Part shown: piece after piece, positions 40,850 to 50,158 of the stretch | Layout of the letters: the number at the start of each line of letters is the position of its first letter | Numbering within the stretch: position 1 is the stretch's first letter | Source: Deltaproteobacteria bacterium | GTDB lineage: Bacteria; Myxococcota_A; Polyangia; Nannocystales; Nannocystaceae | Assembly: GCA_016709225.1 (NCBI GenBank) | Contig: JADJEE010000001.1 | Coordinates: forward strand, 3,348,001 to 3,412,000 | Length of the DNA: 64,000 nt | Direction of reading: 5' to 3' | Position numbers and translations under genes: made by a program | Notes under the pieces: generated by a model | What the model was told of the DNA's origin: nothing | Seen by the model: only the letters and a program-made list of their open reading frames with translations | Database searches by the model: none

Positions 40850-41830
40850 TCACGGCGAGGGCAGCACGCCGCCGGCCATCGGCATGCGGCCGTCGAGCTG
40901 CGCCGCCGGCTCGGACCCACGGGGGAACGCGACCCGCTGGTGCTCGACCCACCACGCCACCGCCCGACGCGAGGCCGCGGGCACCCGCAGCTCGATCACG
41001 CGGGCGCGACCATCGGCGGCCACGCGGTCGTCGGCGACCTCGGCGATCACCGCGATCGCGTTGGTCTGCGCACGGGTGTCGAAGCGACGCGACAACCACC
41101 GCAGCGCGGGTGGGCGCGGCTCCACGACATCGAGCGCGACGGCACCGACCTCGATGCGACGGAAGAGATCACCGGTCGGCACCGCGTGCGCGGCCGCCAG
41201 CGTCCTCAGCTCGATGCGCAGCCCCTGCTCGGTACGCTCGACCCGCACGTCGAGCGCACGTTGGAGCATCGCCGCGTCGCCGGCGACCGCCATGCGGTGA
41301 TCGTGGCGGCCGTCGGCATCGGCGCGCGCGTGGCAGCTGCTGCACGCCGCTGCCGGCATCGTGGAGCCCGCGTGCTCGACGACGGTCCGCTGCATCAGCA
41401 GCGGCTCGAGGCGGGCCGAACCGTCGGGGAACGCGAACTCGTGACAGCCGTCGCAGTCGACCGGCGTCAGGTCAGGGTGACGGGTGACGCCCGCCACCGT
41501 CACGGCGGTGGGGTCGACGTCGGGCATCACGTGGCACGACACGCACGCGACGCCGACACCCGCGGCGGCGGTCGCCGAGGTCACCTCGGGGGCCTGCTCC
41601 GGCGCATGGCACCCGCGACAGAACCCGCGCGGCTCCCGGGCGAGCGCCGAGAGAAACGGACCATCGACGAACGCCCCCGCGTGGGGCGATGCCAGCCACT
41701 GCAGGCTCTGGTCCGGATGGCAGGCCATGCACGCACGGTTGTCGTCGAGCCGTCGCGAACGCTCCGCATCGGTCGCGGCCGCAGTCGCGGTCGCGGCCCA
41801 CAGCCACAGCGCATGTGTCATCGCGATCAT
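40850..41830 (-). CDS. Pentaheme c-type cytochrome
   Basis: 326 aa from ATG 41830 (a GTG at 41851 and an ATG at 41821 are alternatives). Signal HALWLWAATATAAA, then five CxxCH sites in the first half: CMACH, CRGCH, CVSCH, CDGCH and CSSCH. The spacing and the ASPHAGAFVDG and VTRHPDLTPVDC segments resemble the cytochrome c554/NrfA-like multiheme fold. The C-terminal half (about 185-326) is heme-free and beta-rich (LRIELRTLAAAHAVPTGDLFRR), as in multiheme proteins carrying an extra domain. Periplasmic electron transfer; redox partner unknown. Divergent from the second metalloprotease gene. Confidence 0.85.
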   Translation of the reverse strand: MIAMTHALWLWAATATAAATDAERSRRLDDNRACMACHPDQSLQWLASPHAGAFVDGPFLSALAREPRGFCRGCHAPEQAPEVTSATAAAGVGVACVSCHVMPDVDPTAVTVAGVTRHPDLTPVDCDGCHEFAFPDGSARLEPLLMQRTVVEHAGSTMPAAACSSCHARADADGRHDHRMAVAGDAAMLQRALDVRVERTEQGLRIELRTLAAAHAVPTGDLFRRIEVGAVALDVVEPRPPALRWLSRRFDTRAQTNAIAVIAEVADDRVAADGRARVIELRVPAASRRAVAWWVEHQRVAFPRGSEPAAQLDGRMPMAGGVLPSP

Positions 41831-42008
41831 CGGCGAAGGTCGACGTCGCACAGCATCGCCTGGATTCCGCGGATGCGGCCGCCGCGAGTCAACTCACGGG
41901 CGATGTGCCCGCGCTGGCGACCGACCGAAGCGCAGGCACGGCGGCCGAGCGCACGTCACACGTCGCCTGCCCGCGGGGTGGAGCTTCGCGACTATCCTCG
42001 GCTTCGTG

Positions 42009-43619
42009 ATGCGACTGACCGCCCTCGCCCTGCTCGCGCTCGCGCCGGTTCCCGCCGCGGGCGCGCCGACGTACGTGCAGAACCCCAGCGTTCGCACCGA
42101 GGTCGCGCCGGTGCGCATCGACGTGGCGGCCGGCACCGTCGACGGCCGCATGCGTCCGCTGGTGGAGCGCGAGCCCGCGGGTGCGATCCGCTTCGACGAT
42201 CTCGATCGAGCGATCGGCCCTGCGCCGCGGCCCGACCCCGCCGCGCGGCGAGCGGCACTGCCCGAGGGCCTGGTGCAGCACGACGACATGATCGTGCCGC
42301 GTGGCGTCGAGCAGGGCGCCGTCATGGTGCCGGATCTCGCCAAGCTCGGCGCGCCGCGATCGAGCGACGCGCCCGCCGACAGCTGCGATTTCCCCGAGGA
42401 GGTCCCGCCCGGCATCTACGAGGGCGACGACCGACCGGGCGGCGAGTATCCGCGACGCGGCACGGTGTACCTGAACTTCGTCGGCGGGGTGCTCGAGGCG
42501 ATGGGCGAGAACTCGGCCGAGAACCGCTCGACGATCGCTCGCACCGGGCACCCCTACCCCGCGTTCACCGGCGGCCAAGCCAAGGCCATCGCGGTCGCGC
42601 AGGCGGTCGCGCAGGACTTCGAAGCGTGGGCGATCCGCGTGGTCTACGATCCGCGCCCACGCAAGCTGCTCCCCTACACCATGGCGATGGTCGGCGGCAG
42701 CTACACCGATACCACCTCGGGGCCCGCGGGCGGCGTGGCGCCGATCGACTGCGAGGACTTCGGCCAACGCAACGTCTGCTACTCGTTCACCAACGAGCAG
42801 GAGGCGACCACGCAGGCCAACGTCATCAGCCAGGAGGTCGCGCACACCTACGGGCTCGAACACACCTACGGGCCCGATCGCATCATGAGCTACGAGGGTG
42901 GTGGCGACAAGATCTTCGGCAGCAACTGCCAGCAGACCTTCGCGGTGCAGGGGCAGGGCAACGGCTGTCAGGGCGTCAACAAGTGCCACTGCGGCATCGG
43001 TGATCTGCAGGACGACAGCAAGACCATCGGCATCATCTACGAGTCCTCCGCGGCGCCGCCGGACACGACACCGCCGGAGGTCACGCTGACCTCGCCAGCC
43101 GACGGCAGCGTGTTCCAGGTCGGCGAGGAGATCCGCGTCGCGTTCGACGTGTGGGACGACTACGGCGGCTACGGCTGGAAGCTGGTGGTGCAGGACGAGG
43201 CCGGCGAGACGCTGGTCGATCAGGTCGACTACGACCGCACGCTGCTGTTCGACATCGTCGGGCTGCCGCCGGGCACGTACACCTTCATCGGCGAGGTCGA
43301 GGACCAGGCCGATCACGTGACCACCCACGCGGTCACGGTCATCGTCCAAGGTGACGGCAGCAGCGACACCACCGGCGGCGGCGAAGCATCGGGTGGTGCC
43401 GAGGGCAGCGGCGACGACACGGGCGGCGACGGCGGGAGCAGCGACGGCACCAGCAGCGGCAGCGGCAGCGACGGCGACGCCGACGGTGGCAGCCCTGGGG
43501 CCGACGGCGCAGACGAAGGCTGCGGCTGCGCCCACGATCGCGGCCGCGTTGCAGCCTGGCTGCTGGCGCCGCTGGCCCTGCTGCGACGCCGTCGCGGCGC
43601 CTACTTGGGCGAGCGGTAG
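42009..43619 (+). CDS. Second secreted metalloprotease with QExxHxxGxxH site and MYXO-CTERM-like tail
   Basis: 536 aa from ATG 42009 (GTG 42006 possible), 10 nt after TATCCT. Signal MRLTALALLALAPVPAAGAP, a prodomain-like region, then RRGTVYLNFVGGVLEAMGE and catalytic QEVAHTYGLEHTYG. Gln275 replaces His and Glu276, His279 and His285 complete the site; IMSYEGGG follows like a Met-turn. Ig-like domain (about 355-445, PPEVTLTSPADGSVFQVGE), then a long Gly/Ser/Asp/Thr linker. The tail is GCGCAHDRG, a hydrophobic helix (WLLAPLALL) and RRRRG, MYXO-CTERM-like. Shares architecture and the rare QE site with the protein at 35971-37941 but is not closely similar elsewhere. 3-prime overlap of 19 nt with the next gene. 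Confidence 0.82.
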   Translation: MRLTALALLALAPVPAAGAPTYVQNPSVRTEVAPVRIDVAAGTVDGRMRPLVEREPAGAIRFDDLDRAIGPAPRPDPAARRAALPEGLVQHDDMIVPRGVEQGAVMVPDLAKLGAPRSSDAPADSCDFPEEVPPGIYEGDDRPGGEYPRRGTVYLNFVGGVLEAMGENSAENRSTIARTGHPYPAFTGGQAKAIAVAQAVAQDFEAWAIRVVYDPRPRKLLPYTMAMVGGSYTDTTSGPAGGVAPIDCEDFGQRNVCYSFTNEQEATTQANVISQEVAHTYGLEHTYGPDRIMSYEGGGDKIFGSNCQQTFAVQGQGNGCQGVNKCHCGIGDLQDDSKTIGIIYESSAAPPDTTPPEVTLTSPADGSVFQVGEEIRVAFDVWDDYGGYGWKLVVQDEAGETLVDQVDYDRTLLFDIVGLPPGTYTFIGEVEDQADHVTTHAVTVIVQGDGSSDTTGGGEASGGAEGSGDDTGGDGGSSDGTSSGSGSDGDADGGSPGADGADEGCGCAHDRGRVAAWLLAPLALLRRRRGAYLGER

Positions 43620-45196
43620 AGCTCGGCGCCCGCGGTCCAGTAGAGCGCGGCGGCGTCGACCACCAGGCGATCGAGGTTCGACTGCCCGGTCGCGATCGAA
43701 GCCACCTCGCCGCCGGCGCGCGGCGCCGCGACGATCACACCCTCGCCCGCCTTGGCCGCGTACGCGCGCGTGCCGTCGATCGCGATCGCGGTCACGCCCG
43801 ACGGCACCAGGCTCTGCACGTCGCCACCCTTGCGCGCGACGTACCGCAGCGCACCGCCCGAGATCCACGCGAGCCCCTCGGCGTCACCGAGCAGGCCGTG
43901 GGGATCGGACTCGGCACCCGCAACCACGCGCGCGGTGCCACCGGCGACCGGCATCGCTGCGACCGCGCCCGGCACCGTCCACGCGACCTCCTCGGCATCG
44001 AGCCACACCGAGGTCGGCGCCGGCGACAACCCACCGCTCAGCTTGGTCGCCGCGCTGCCGTCCTGGGCGACCGTCCACACCGCCCCGTCGGTGAGATCGA
44101 CATAGGCGCAGCGGCCCTGCGCGCATGCGACCGCGCCGAGCTTCGCGGGTGCGGTCGGCACCACGGTCGGCTCGTACTCGCCACGCTTGCGATCCACCCA
44201 GATCGACTCGACCCCATCGGGCCCCTTGGCCACCCAGTAGACGAAGTCGGTCGTCACCGCCACGTCGCGCGCGGCGGCAGCGTTGGCGAGCGGCTCGAAC
44301 TGTCCGCCGACCGAGCGCAGGCGCAACACGGCCTCGCCGCTGCTCACGTAGACGTAGGCCTCGTCGGCGACCAGTGCCAGCAGCGGCGGCAGCTTGCGCG
44401 CGAGCATCACCGGCGCGACCGGTCCCCGCACCTGCTCGACCGCCGGCGGCGGCGGCGGCTCGCCCGTGCGTGGATCGAAGCCGAGACCGTCGAACACGGC
44501 CCGCTCGTAGGCGGCGCCGCGCTTGCTCGTGCCCGCGGCGTCAGCAGCCTCGGCTGCCTTCGCGAGCGTGGTGGTGCAGGTATCGGCGTCGACCGACTTC
44601 GCGCGGAGGTGTTCCTCGACGTCGGCCGCGGCACAGGGCGCCGCGAGCTCGAAGCAGACCGCACGGGCGAAGCGCTCGCACGGGGTCTGCCGCAGCAACA
44701 GGAACCACGCGGCCACGCCCGCGAGCACACCCGCGGCGACCCCGACGATCGCGGTGATGCGTCGCGAGGCCTGGGCCTGCTCGAAGCCCGCGGTCTCGCG
44801 GGCGGCGGCCTCGGGCGACGACCCGCGGCCTCGCCCGTGGCGCCGCGGCGCGAGCTCGGCGTCGAGATCGTCGTCGAGCGCGTCGTCGACCGCCGCCACC
44901 GCGCGGGCGCGGGCGCCAGGCGCGGGCGCACGCCCCAGCTGTCCGACGGCATGGGCCATGTCGGCGGTCGGCGAGAGCACGGGTCGCAGCATCGCCACCA
45001 GCACGCGGTCGCCGTGCACCGCTGCCAGCGCCTCGCGACGCACCGCCTGCACCACGGCGGGTGGCGCGTGCGGCTGCAGCTCGCGTGCGACGATGGCCTC
45101 GACGATGGCCTCGATCGCCTCGTCACCGTCGAGCTCGCCGGTCGCGATGCGCTGGGCGAGTGGCTGCAGCTCGGGCCATGCGTGGAGGGGCGGCAC
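43601..45196 (-). CDS. Single-pass membrane protein with extracytoplasmic beta-propeller-like domain
   Basis: 531 aa starting at a GTG (45196), 7 nt after the -10-like CATACT (45209-45204). N-terminal cytoplasmic helical region (about 1-145), TM helix ITAIVGVAAGVLAGVAAWFLLL (about 146-167), then a Cys-containing segment (CERFARAVCFELAAPCAAADVEEH). About 260 residues of repeating short strands follow (AYVYVSSGEAVLRL, DFVYWVAKGPDGVESIWV, EVAWTVPGAVAAMPVAGG, ALYWTAGAELY), the look of a six- or seven-bladed propeller. No catalytic motif. Such proteins are common next to kinases in myxobacteria. Function unknown. Confidence 0.75.
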   Translation of the reverse strand: MPPLHAWPELQPLAQRIATGELDGDEAIEAIVEAIVARELQPHAPPAVVQAVRREALAAVHGDRVLVAMLRPVLSPTADMAHAVGQLGRAPAPGARARAVAAVDDALDDDLDAELAPRRHGRGRGSSPEAAARETAGFEQAQASRRITAIVGVAAGVLAGVAAWFLLLRQTPCERFARAVCFELAAPCAAADVEEHLRAKSVDADTCTTTLAKAAEAADAAGTSKRGAAYERAVFDGLGFDPRTGEPPPPPAVEQVRGPVAPVMLARKLPPLLALVADEAYVYVSSGEAVLRLRSVGGQFEPLANAAAARDVAVTTDFVYWVAKGPDGVESIWVDRKRGEYEPTVVPTAPAKLGAVACAQGRCAYVDLTDGAVWTVAQDGSAATKLSGGLSPAPTSVWLDAEEVAWTVPGAVAAMPVAGGTARVVAGAESDPHGLLGDAEGLAWISGGALRYVARKGGDVQSLVPSGVTAIAIDGTRAYAAKAGEGVIVAAPRAGGEVASIATGQSNLDRLVVDAAALYWTAGAELYRSPK

Positions 45197-45293
45197 GGGC
45201 GCGAGTATGCCACAAGGCCGCCCGCGGGACGCCCGCGACGATGCGCACGGCCACCTAAGAGGTCGGCACGATCGCGTGACGGCCGACGCGTCC

Positions 45294-47003
45294 TCAGGGC
45301 TGCGGCGCGCCCGAGATCCGCGCCACCAGGTCGCGCTTGACGACCTTGCCGGTGGGGTTGCGCGGCAGCTCGTCGACGCACGCGAACTGCCGCGGAATCT
45401 TGGCCGGCGCGAGCACGCCGCGGGCCCACTGCCGCACCGCTTCGGCGTCGAACCCGTCCGTGCGCGGCACCACCACCGCGACCAGGCGCTCGCCCCACTC
45501 CACGTCGGGCACGCCGATCACGGCGACATCGGCGATGTCGGGGTGCTGCGACAACGCGTTCTCGATCTCGACGGGATAGAGATTGACGCCGCCGGAGATC
45601 ACCATGTCGCGCGCACGGCCGGTGAGGAACAGGTAGCCGTCGTGGTCGAGGTAGCCGAGATCGTCGACCGTGACCCAGTCGCCGAGCATGGTCTCGTCGG
45701 TGGCCCCGCGGTCGCGCAGGTAGCCGAGCATGAGCTGCGCGCTGCGGGTGTAGACCCGGCCGGTGTGCCCGGCGGGCAGGCGGCGACCGGCGTCGTCGAA
45801 GATGCCGATCTCCTGGCCCGGGATCGCGCGCCCGAGTGTGCCGGGGCGCGCGAGCATCTCGGCGCCGTCGACCAACGTGACCCAGCCCAGCTCGGTGGCA
45901 CCGTAGAAGTCGAACACCGTCGCGGCGCCGAAGCGGGCGATCGCTCGCTCGCGCAGCGCGGTGTTGAAGGGCGCCGCGCCCGAGATCACCACCCGCAGGT
46001 CGGGCGTCGGCCACCGCGCGTGGACCTCGTCGGGCAGATCGAGCACGCGATGGATCATGGTCGGGACCATGAACACGTTCTGGATGCGCTGCTCACTGAG
46101 CGTGCGCAGGGTGTCCTCGGCGTCGAAGTGCTCCTGCAGCACCAGCGAGCTGCCGAGCGCCGTGTTGAGCAGCGCGAAGACCTGCCCGCTCGAGTGGTAC
46201 AGCGGCGCGCACACCAGGTGGCGATCACCGGCATGCAGCGGCAGACGCTCGAGCACGCGCAACAGCTCGGTGGCACCCATGGCGCCCATGTCCCGCACCG
46301 CGCCCTTGGGCTTGCCGGTGGTGCCCGAGGTGTAGACGACGTTGTCGCTCGGCCCCTTCTCGACGTGCAGGCGCACGCCGGCGGCACGCTGACGCGCGAT
46401 GGCGGCGTCGTAGGACCACACCCGCGGGCGCGCCGGCCCACGCCCGGCCCGCAGCACCCGCAGATCGAGCTCGCCGCGACGCTCGAGCACCGCCTCGACC
46501 GCCGCGATGGTCTGATCGGAGGCCACGACGACCCGCGCACCGCTGCGCTCGAGCACGAACTCCAGCTCCTGTGCGGTGCTGTGCCGCCCGACGTGGGCAC
46601 ACGTGATGCCGAGCCGGAACAGTGCGAACCACACCGTCACGTACTCGACGCGGTTCTCCATCATCACGGCGACCGGGGCGTGTCGCGAGGCTCCGAGGTG
46701 ATCGCGCAGCACCCCCGCGACGAGATCGATCTCGGCATCGATCGCGCGGTAGTCGAGCGTGCGCCGGGCATCGCAGACCGCCATGCGGTCGGGCGCGGCG
46801 CCGGCGTGCAGGCCGTGCAGCGAGCGGACCCCGAGCCCCCGCGAGACCGCGACACGCATGCTCTCGAGCGGGTGGCCGGTGAAGGCGGCGAGCAGCCCAC
46901 TGCGGCTCCCGGTCGTGATCAGCCGACGCACCACGCGATGGGGCGGGTCGACCCACACGCGTCGCAGCAGCGGGAGCCGGTCTCCGAGATCACGCAGCGC
47001 CAT
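45294..47003 (-). CDS. AMP-dependent acyl-CoA synthetase/ligase
   Basis: 569 aa ANL superfamily enzyme activating a carboxylate to acyl-CoA through acyl-AMP. The P-loop is VVYTSGTTGKPKGAV (about 218-232). A5-like YGATELG, A7 GYLFLTGRARDMVISGG and A10 PTGKVVKRDLVARI, with the catalytic Lys, are all present. The N-terminal region (PPHRVVRRLITTGSRSG) resembles long-chain fatty acid ligases of the FadD type. Start at MALRDL is 11 nt after TATCAT (47020-47015). Divergent from the barrel protein, thioesterase and ThDP enzyme genes, which together suggest acyl-CoA metabolism. Substrate chain length unknown. Confidence 0.9.
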   Translation of the reverse strand: MALRDLGDRLPLLRRVWVDPPHRVVRRLITTGSRSGLLAAFTGHPLESMRVAVSRGLGVRSLHGLHAGAAPDRMAVCDARRTLDYRAIDAEIDLVAGVLRDHLGASRHAPVAVMMENRVEYVTVWFALFRLGITCAHVGRHSTAQELEFVLERSGARVVVASDQTIAAVEAVLERRGELDLRVLRAGRGPARPRVWSYDAAIARQRAAGVRLHVEKGPSDNVVYTSGTTGKPKGAVRDMGAMGATELLRVLERLPLHAGDRHLVCAPLYHSSGQVFALLNTALGSSLVLQEHFDAEDTLRTLSEQRIQNVFMVPTMIHRVLDLPDEVHARWPTPDLRVVISGAAPFNTALRERAIARFGAATVFDFYGATELGWVTLVDGAEMLARPGTLGRAIPGQEIGIFDDAGRRLPAGHTGRVYTRSAQLMLGYLRDRGATDETMLGDWVTVDDLGYLDHDGYLFLTGRARDMVISGGVNLYPVEIENALSQHPDIADVAVIGVPDVEWGERLVAVVVPRTDGFDAEAVRQWARGVLAPAKIPRQFACVDELPRNPTGKVVKRDLVARISGAPQP

Positions 47004-47236
47004 CGGTGCGCCGCATGATACACGCCCGCTCGGCCGCCCTCGCCGCGTTGCCGTCGACGACGGTGGGCAACTGCGTCCCCGTCCCTTCGATGTCGCGGCG
47101 CGCATGGGCCCGCGGTGCCGAGGGCCGCGGGCGCGAGAGCTCCGCGCGGCCGTCCCACATCCGCGCAGCCATCACCCCGCTCGCGTCGTGTTGGCCCAGT
47201 GGTGACGGCGTTCCCGCGAAATCCATCACTGTCGAC

Positions 47237-47265
47237 TTGGCGCGACGGCGCCCGGCCCGTAGGGT
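47237..47265 (+). promoter_or_regulatory. Promoter for the small outer-membrane protein gene
   Basis: TTGGCG (47237-47242), an exact 17-bp spacer and TAGGGT (47260-47265); the ATG follows after 7 nt, so the mRNA would be leaderless or nearly so. Confidence 0.5.
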
Positions 47266-47272
47266 TGTGAAC

Positions 47273-47968
47273 ATGCTGCACGCATCGGCGTGGGGCCGAA
47301 GCCCCAACTTGTCGCGGTCACTGGTCGCTGGGCTCGCGGCTTCGTGGCTCGCGGTCGGTGGGTCTGCTCACGCGCGGGCCACCCCCGCAGCCGAGCCCCT
47401 GCCCGCGGACGACTCGAACATGACCGCGGCCGACGGCACGCCCACGCAGCGACGCGCGTACATGGCCGTCGAGGTGCAGGGCGTCGCGATCACGCAGCTG
47501 CTCCCCCACGGCTACTTCGGCGGCGACGCGGCGTTCGCCGTGGGCACCCAGGGCTTCATGGTACGCGCCGGCGTGCAGGCGGTCGGTGGCCGCCCCTTCG
47601 CGTTCGGGCCCGGCAAGATCGGCAACGCGCTCGGCGTCTTCACGCTCGACGGCTGCGGCGCCAAGACCGTCTACAAGCACCGCGTGCGCATGTGCGTCGG
47701 CGGTCAGGCCGGCGCGATGACGCATCGCTGGATCGGCTTCGATCGCCCCGGTCGCAGCGCGACCCCGTACGTCGCCGGCGTGCTCAAGGGCGACTACCAG
47801 GTCGCGCTCACGCGGGTCATCGGCATCATGCTCGGCGTCGGCGTGTCGATGCCGGTCGTGGGGCCCGAGTTCCACGCCAAGAACGCCGGCGGTGTCGAGG
47901 CTCCGATCCAGTTCCCGGGTCCTGTCACCGGGATGCTGACGCTGGGGATGACCTTCCGCCTGCGCTGA
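47273..47968 (+). CDS. Small outer-membrane beta-barrel-like exported protein
   Basis: 231 aa. Signal NLSRSLVAGLAASWLAVGGSAHA with AHA cleavage site, low-complexity spacer, then about 170 residues of short amphipathic strands (YMAVEVQGVAITQLLPHGYFGG, FMVRAGVQAVGGRPF, RVRMCVGGQAGAMTHRWIGF, VALTRVIGIMLGVGVSM) ending in MLTLGMTFRLR. This looks like an 8-strand barrel. Two Cys (CGAKTVYKHRVRMC) could form a disulfide. The ideal promoter just upstream supports this start. No specific family or function recognised. Confidence 0.7.
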   Translation: MLHASAWGRSPNLSRSLVAGLAASWLAVGGSAHARATPAAEPLPADDSNMTAADGTPTQRRAYMAVEVQGVAITQLLPHGYFGGDAAFAVGTQGFMVRAGVQAVGGRPFAFGPGKIGNALGVFTLDGCGAKTVYKHRVRMCVGGQAGAMTHRWIGFDRPGRSATPYVAGVLKGDYQVALTRVIGIMLGVGVSMPVVGPEFHAKNAGGVEAPIQFPGPVTGMLTLGMTFRLR

Positions 47969-48024
47969 TCGTCCGTGGTCGTGCGCGCGGCGCGGGGGCG
48001 CGCGGCCTTGGTATCGTGCGCGCG

Positions 48025-48432
48025 ATGCCCCAAACCCACGCGTTGCTCGATGCCGAGCTCTGCGGCACGCCGGTGTTGCTGTCGCCCGGGACCGCCCTCG
48101 TCGAGTTCGTCGCGACGCCGCGCATGCGCGCCGATGACAGCGGCCTCGTGCACGGCGGCTTCGTGTTCGGCCTGGCCGATCATGCCGCGATGCTGGCGAT
48201 CGACGAACCCACGGTGGTGCTCGGCGCCGCCGAGAGCAAGTTCCTCGCGCCGGTGCGGGTCGGCGATCGCGTCCGCGCGACCGCCACGCGCACCGAGGTC
48301 GCGGGCAAGAAGCACATCGTCGACGTCGAAGTCCGCTGCGACGAGCGCGTCGTCATGCAGGCGCGGATGACCTGCTTCGTGCCGCCGCGCCACGTGCTGG
48401 CCCAGGACGGAGGCGACGATGCACGGCGGTGA
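48025..48432 (+). CDS. Hotdog-fold thioesterase
   Basis: 135 aa, 4HBT/PaaI-like. ATG 48025 lies 7 nt after TATCGT (48012-48017). The region MRADDSGLVHGGFVFGLADHAAMLAID is the hotdog helix with the conserved HGG, followed by AAESKFLAPVRVGDRVRATA and VDVEVRCDERVVMQARMTC. It hydrolyses acyl-CoA thioesters; substrate unknown. Its last 14 nt overlap the start of the ThDP lyase gene, so the two are translationally coupled, placing a CoA-releasing step beside a putative acyl-CoA lyase. Confidence 0.88.
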   Translation: MPQTHALLDAELCGTPVLLSPGTALVEFVATPRMRADDSGLVHGGFVFGLADHAAMLAIDEPTVVLGAAESKFLAPVRVGDRVRATATRTEVAGKKHIVDVEVRCDERVVMQARMTCFVPPRHVLAQDGGDDARR

Positions 48433-50155
48433 TCTGATCGCGTCGGTGCTCGCACGCCAAGGCGTCGAGTTCCTGTTCACGCTGTGCGGCGGACACATCT
48501 CGCCGATCCTCACCGGCGCCAAGGCCCAGGGCATCCGCGTGATCGACGTGCGCCACGAGGCCACCGCGGTGTTCGCCGCCGACGCCGTCGCACGGCTCAC
48601 CGGAGTGCCCGGCGTCGCGGCGGTGACGGCCGGCCCGGGTGTGACCAACACCATCACGGCGATCAAGAACGCTCAGCTGGCGCAGTCGCCGGTGGTGCTG
48701 CTGGGCGGCGCGACCGCGACGATCCTGCGGGGCCGTGGCGCGCTGCAGGACATCGATCAGATGGCGCTGTTCGCCCCCCACGTGAAGCTGTGCGAGAGCG
48801 TCGGGCGTGTGAAGGACTTGGTACCCACGCTCGAGCGCGCGTTCGAGGCGGCGCTGTCGGGCGTGCCGGGGCCGGTGTTCGTCGAGTGCCCGGTCGATCT
48901 GCTCTACGACGAAGCCACCGTGCGCGAGATGATCGGCGCCAAGGCAGCGTCGGAGGCGAAGAGCCTGCCCGACATGGCGCTGCAGCTGTACCTGCGGGCC
49001 CACCTGGCGCGGGTGTTCGCCGGCGCCGGCAAGGCCGTCGCCCGCGCGCGCGTGGTGCCGGAGCTACCGACCGCGTTCCCCCACGCGATCGCGAGGGCCG
49101 CCAAGCTGCTGCAGGGGGCCGAGCGACCCGTGATCGTGGTGGGCAGCCAGGCCACCGTGCGTGGACCCCAGGAGACCGCGCGGCTGCGCGACGCACTCGA
49201 GCGCATCGGCGCGCCGGTCTACCTCTCGGGCATGGCGCGCGGCCTGCTCGGCGCCCGCCATCCTCTGCTGTATCGCCACAAGCGCACCGCCGCGCTGCGC
49301 GAGGCCGACGTGGTCGTGCTCGCCGGGGTGCCCAACGACTTCCGCCTGAACTACGGGCTGCACATCGGGCGCAAGGCCAAGATCGTCGCACTCAACCGCA
49401 GCGAGTCCGACGCCCGCAAGAACCGCCGACCGACCCAGGCAATCATCGCGGATCCCTGCGAGTCGCTGCTGTCGCTCGCGCGCGAGCTCGATGCCGGTCG
49501 CGACGTGCTCGCGCCGTGGAAGGACCGCCTGCGCACCCGCGATCGCGAGCGCGAGCAGGAGATCGAGCAACAGGCCACCGCGACCGCCGAGCTGGTGCCG
49601 CCCTTGCGCTTGTTCGCCACGATGGATCGCGTGCTCGCCGACGACTCGGTGCTCGTGGCCGACGGTGGCGACTTCGTCGCGACTGCGTCGTACACCACGG
49701 CACCGCGCGGGCCGCTGTCGTGGCTCGATCCCGGGGTCTTCGGCACGCTCGGTGTCGGTGCCGGCTTCGCCATCGGTGCCAAGCTGGTGCGCCCGGACGC
49801 CGAGGTCTGGCTGCTGTGGGGCGATGGCTCCGCGGGCTACGGCCTGGCCGAGTTCGACACCTTCGTTCGCCACGGCCTCGGCATCATCGCGGTGGTCGGC
49901 AACGACGCCAGCTGGGCGCAGATCGCCCGCGACCAGGTCACGCTGCTGGGCGACGACATCGGCACGGTGCTGCGGCGCACCGCCTACGAGAAGGTCGCCG
50001 AGGGCTTCGGCGGCGCCGGGCTCGAGCTGCGCGACGCCGCGGCGATCGACGACACGCTGGCGCGCGCCAAGGCGCTGGCCGGAGCGCACACGCCGGTGTT
50101 GGTCAACGTGCACCTGGCATCGAGTGACTTCCGCAAGGGCTCGATCTCGATGTGA
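48419..50155 (+). CDS. Thiamine-diphosphate enzyme, acetolactate synthase-like / 2-hydroxyacyl-CoA lyase-like
   Basis: 578 aa with the full three-domain ThDP layout. The Pyr domain (about 1-170) has the catalytic Glu in DVRHEATAVFAADAVARL and GPGVTNTITAIKNAQLAQSP. The central domain (about 205-335) has RPVIVVGSQATVRG, and the PP domain (about 380-560) has the cofactor motif GDGSAGYGLAEFDTFVRHG running into VVGNDASW. The wording is closest in style to ILVBL/HACL2-type proteins rather than anabolic IlvB; no small regulatory subunit gene is nearby. Coupled with the thioesterase. Either C-C lyase on 2-hydroxyacyl-CoA or an acetolactate-type synthase; activity inferred. Confidence 0.85.
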   Translation: MHGGDLIASVLARQGVEFLFTLCGGHISPILTGAKAQGIRVIDVRHEATAVFAADAVARLTGVPGVAAVTAGPGVTNTITAIKNAQLAQSPVVLLGGATATILRGRGALQDIDQMALFAPHVKLCESVGRVKDLVPTLERAFEAALSGVPGPVFVECPVDLLYDEATVREMIGAKAASEAKSLPDMALQLYLRAHLARVFAGAGKAVARARVVPELPTAFPHAIARAAKLLQGAERPVIVVGSQATVRGPQETARLRDALERIGAPVYLSGMARGLLGARHPLLYRHKRTAALREADVVVLAGVPNDFRLNYGLHIGRKAKIVALNRSESDARKNRRPTQAIIADPCESLLSLARELDAGRDVLAPWKDRLRTRDREREQEIEQQATATAELVPPLRLFATMDRVLADDSVLVADGGDFVATASYTTAPRGPLSWLDPGVFGTLGVGAGFAIGAKLVRPDAEVWLLWGDGSAGYGLAEFDTFVRHGLGIIAVVGNDASWAQIARDQVTLLGDDIGTVLRRTAYEKVAEGFGGAGLELRDAAAIDDTLARAKALAGAHTPVLVNVHLASSDFRKGSISM

Positions 50156-50158
50156 CGC

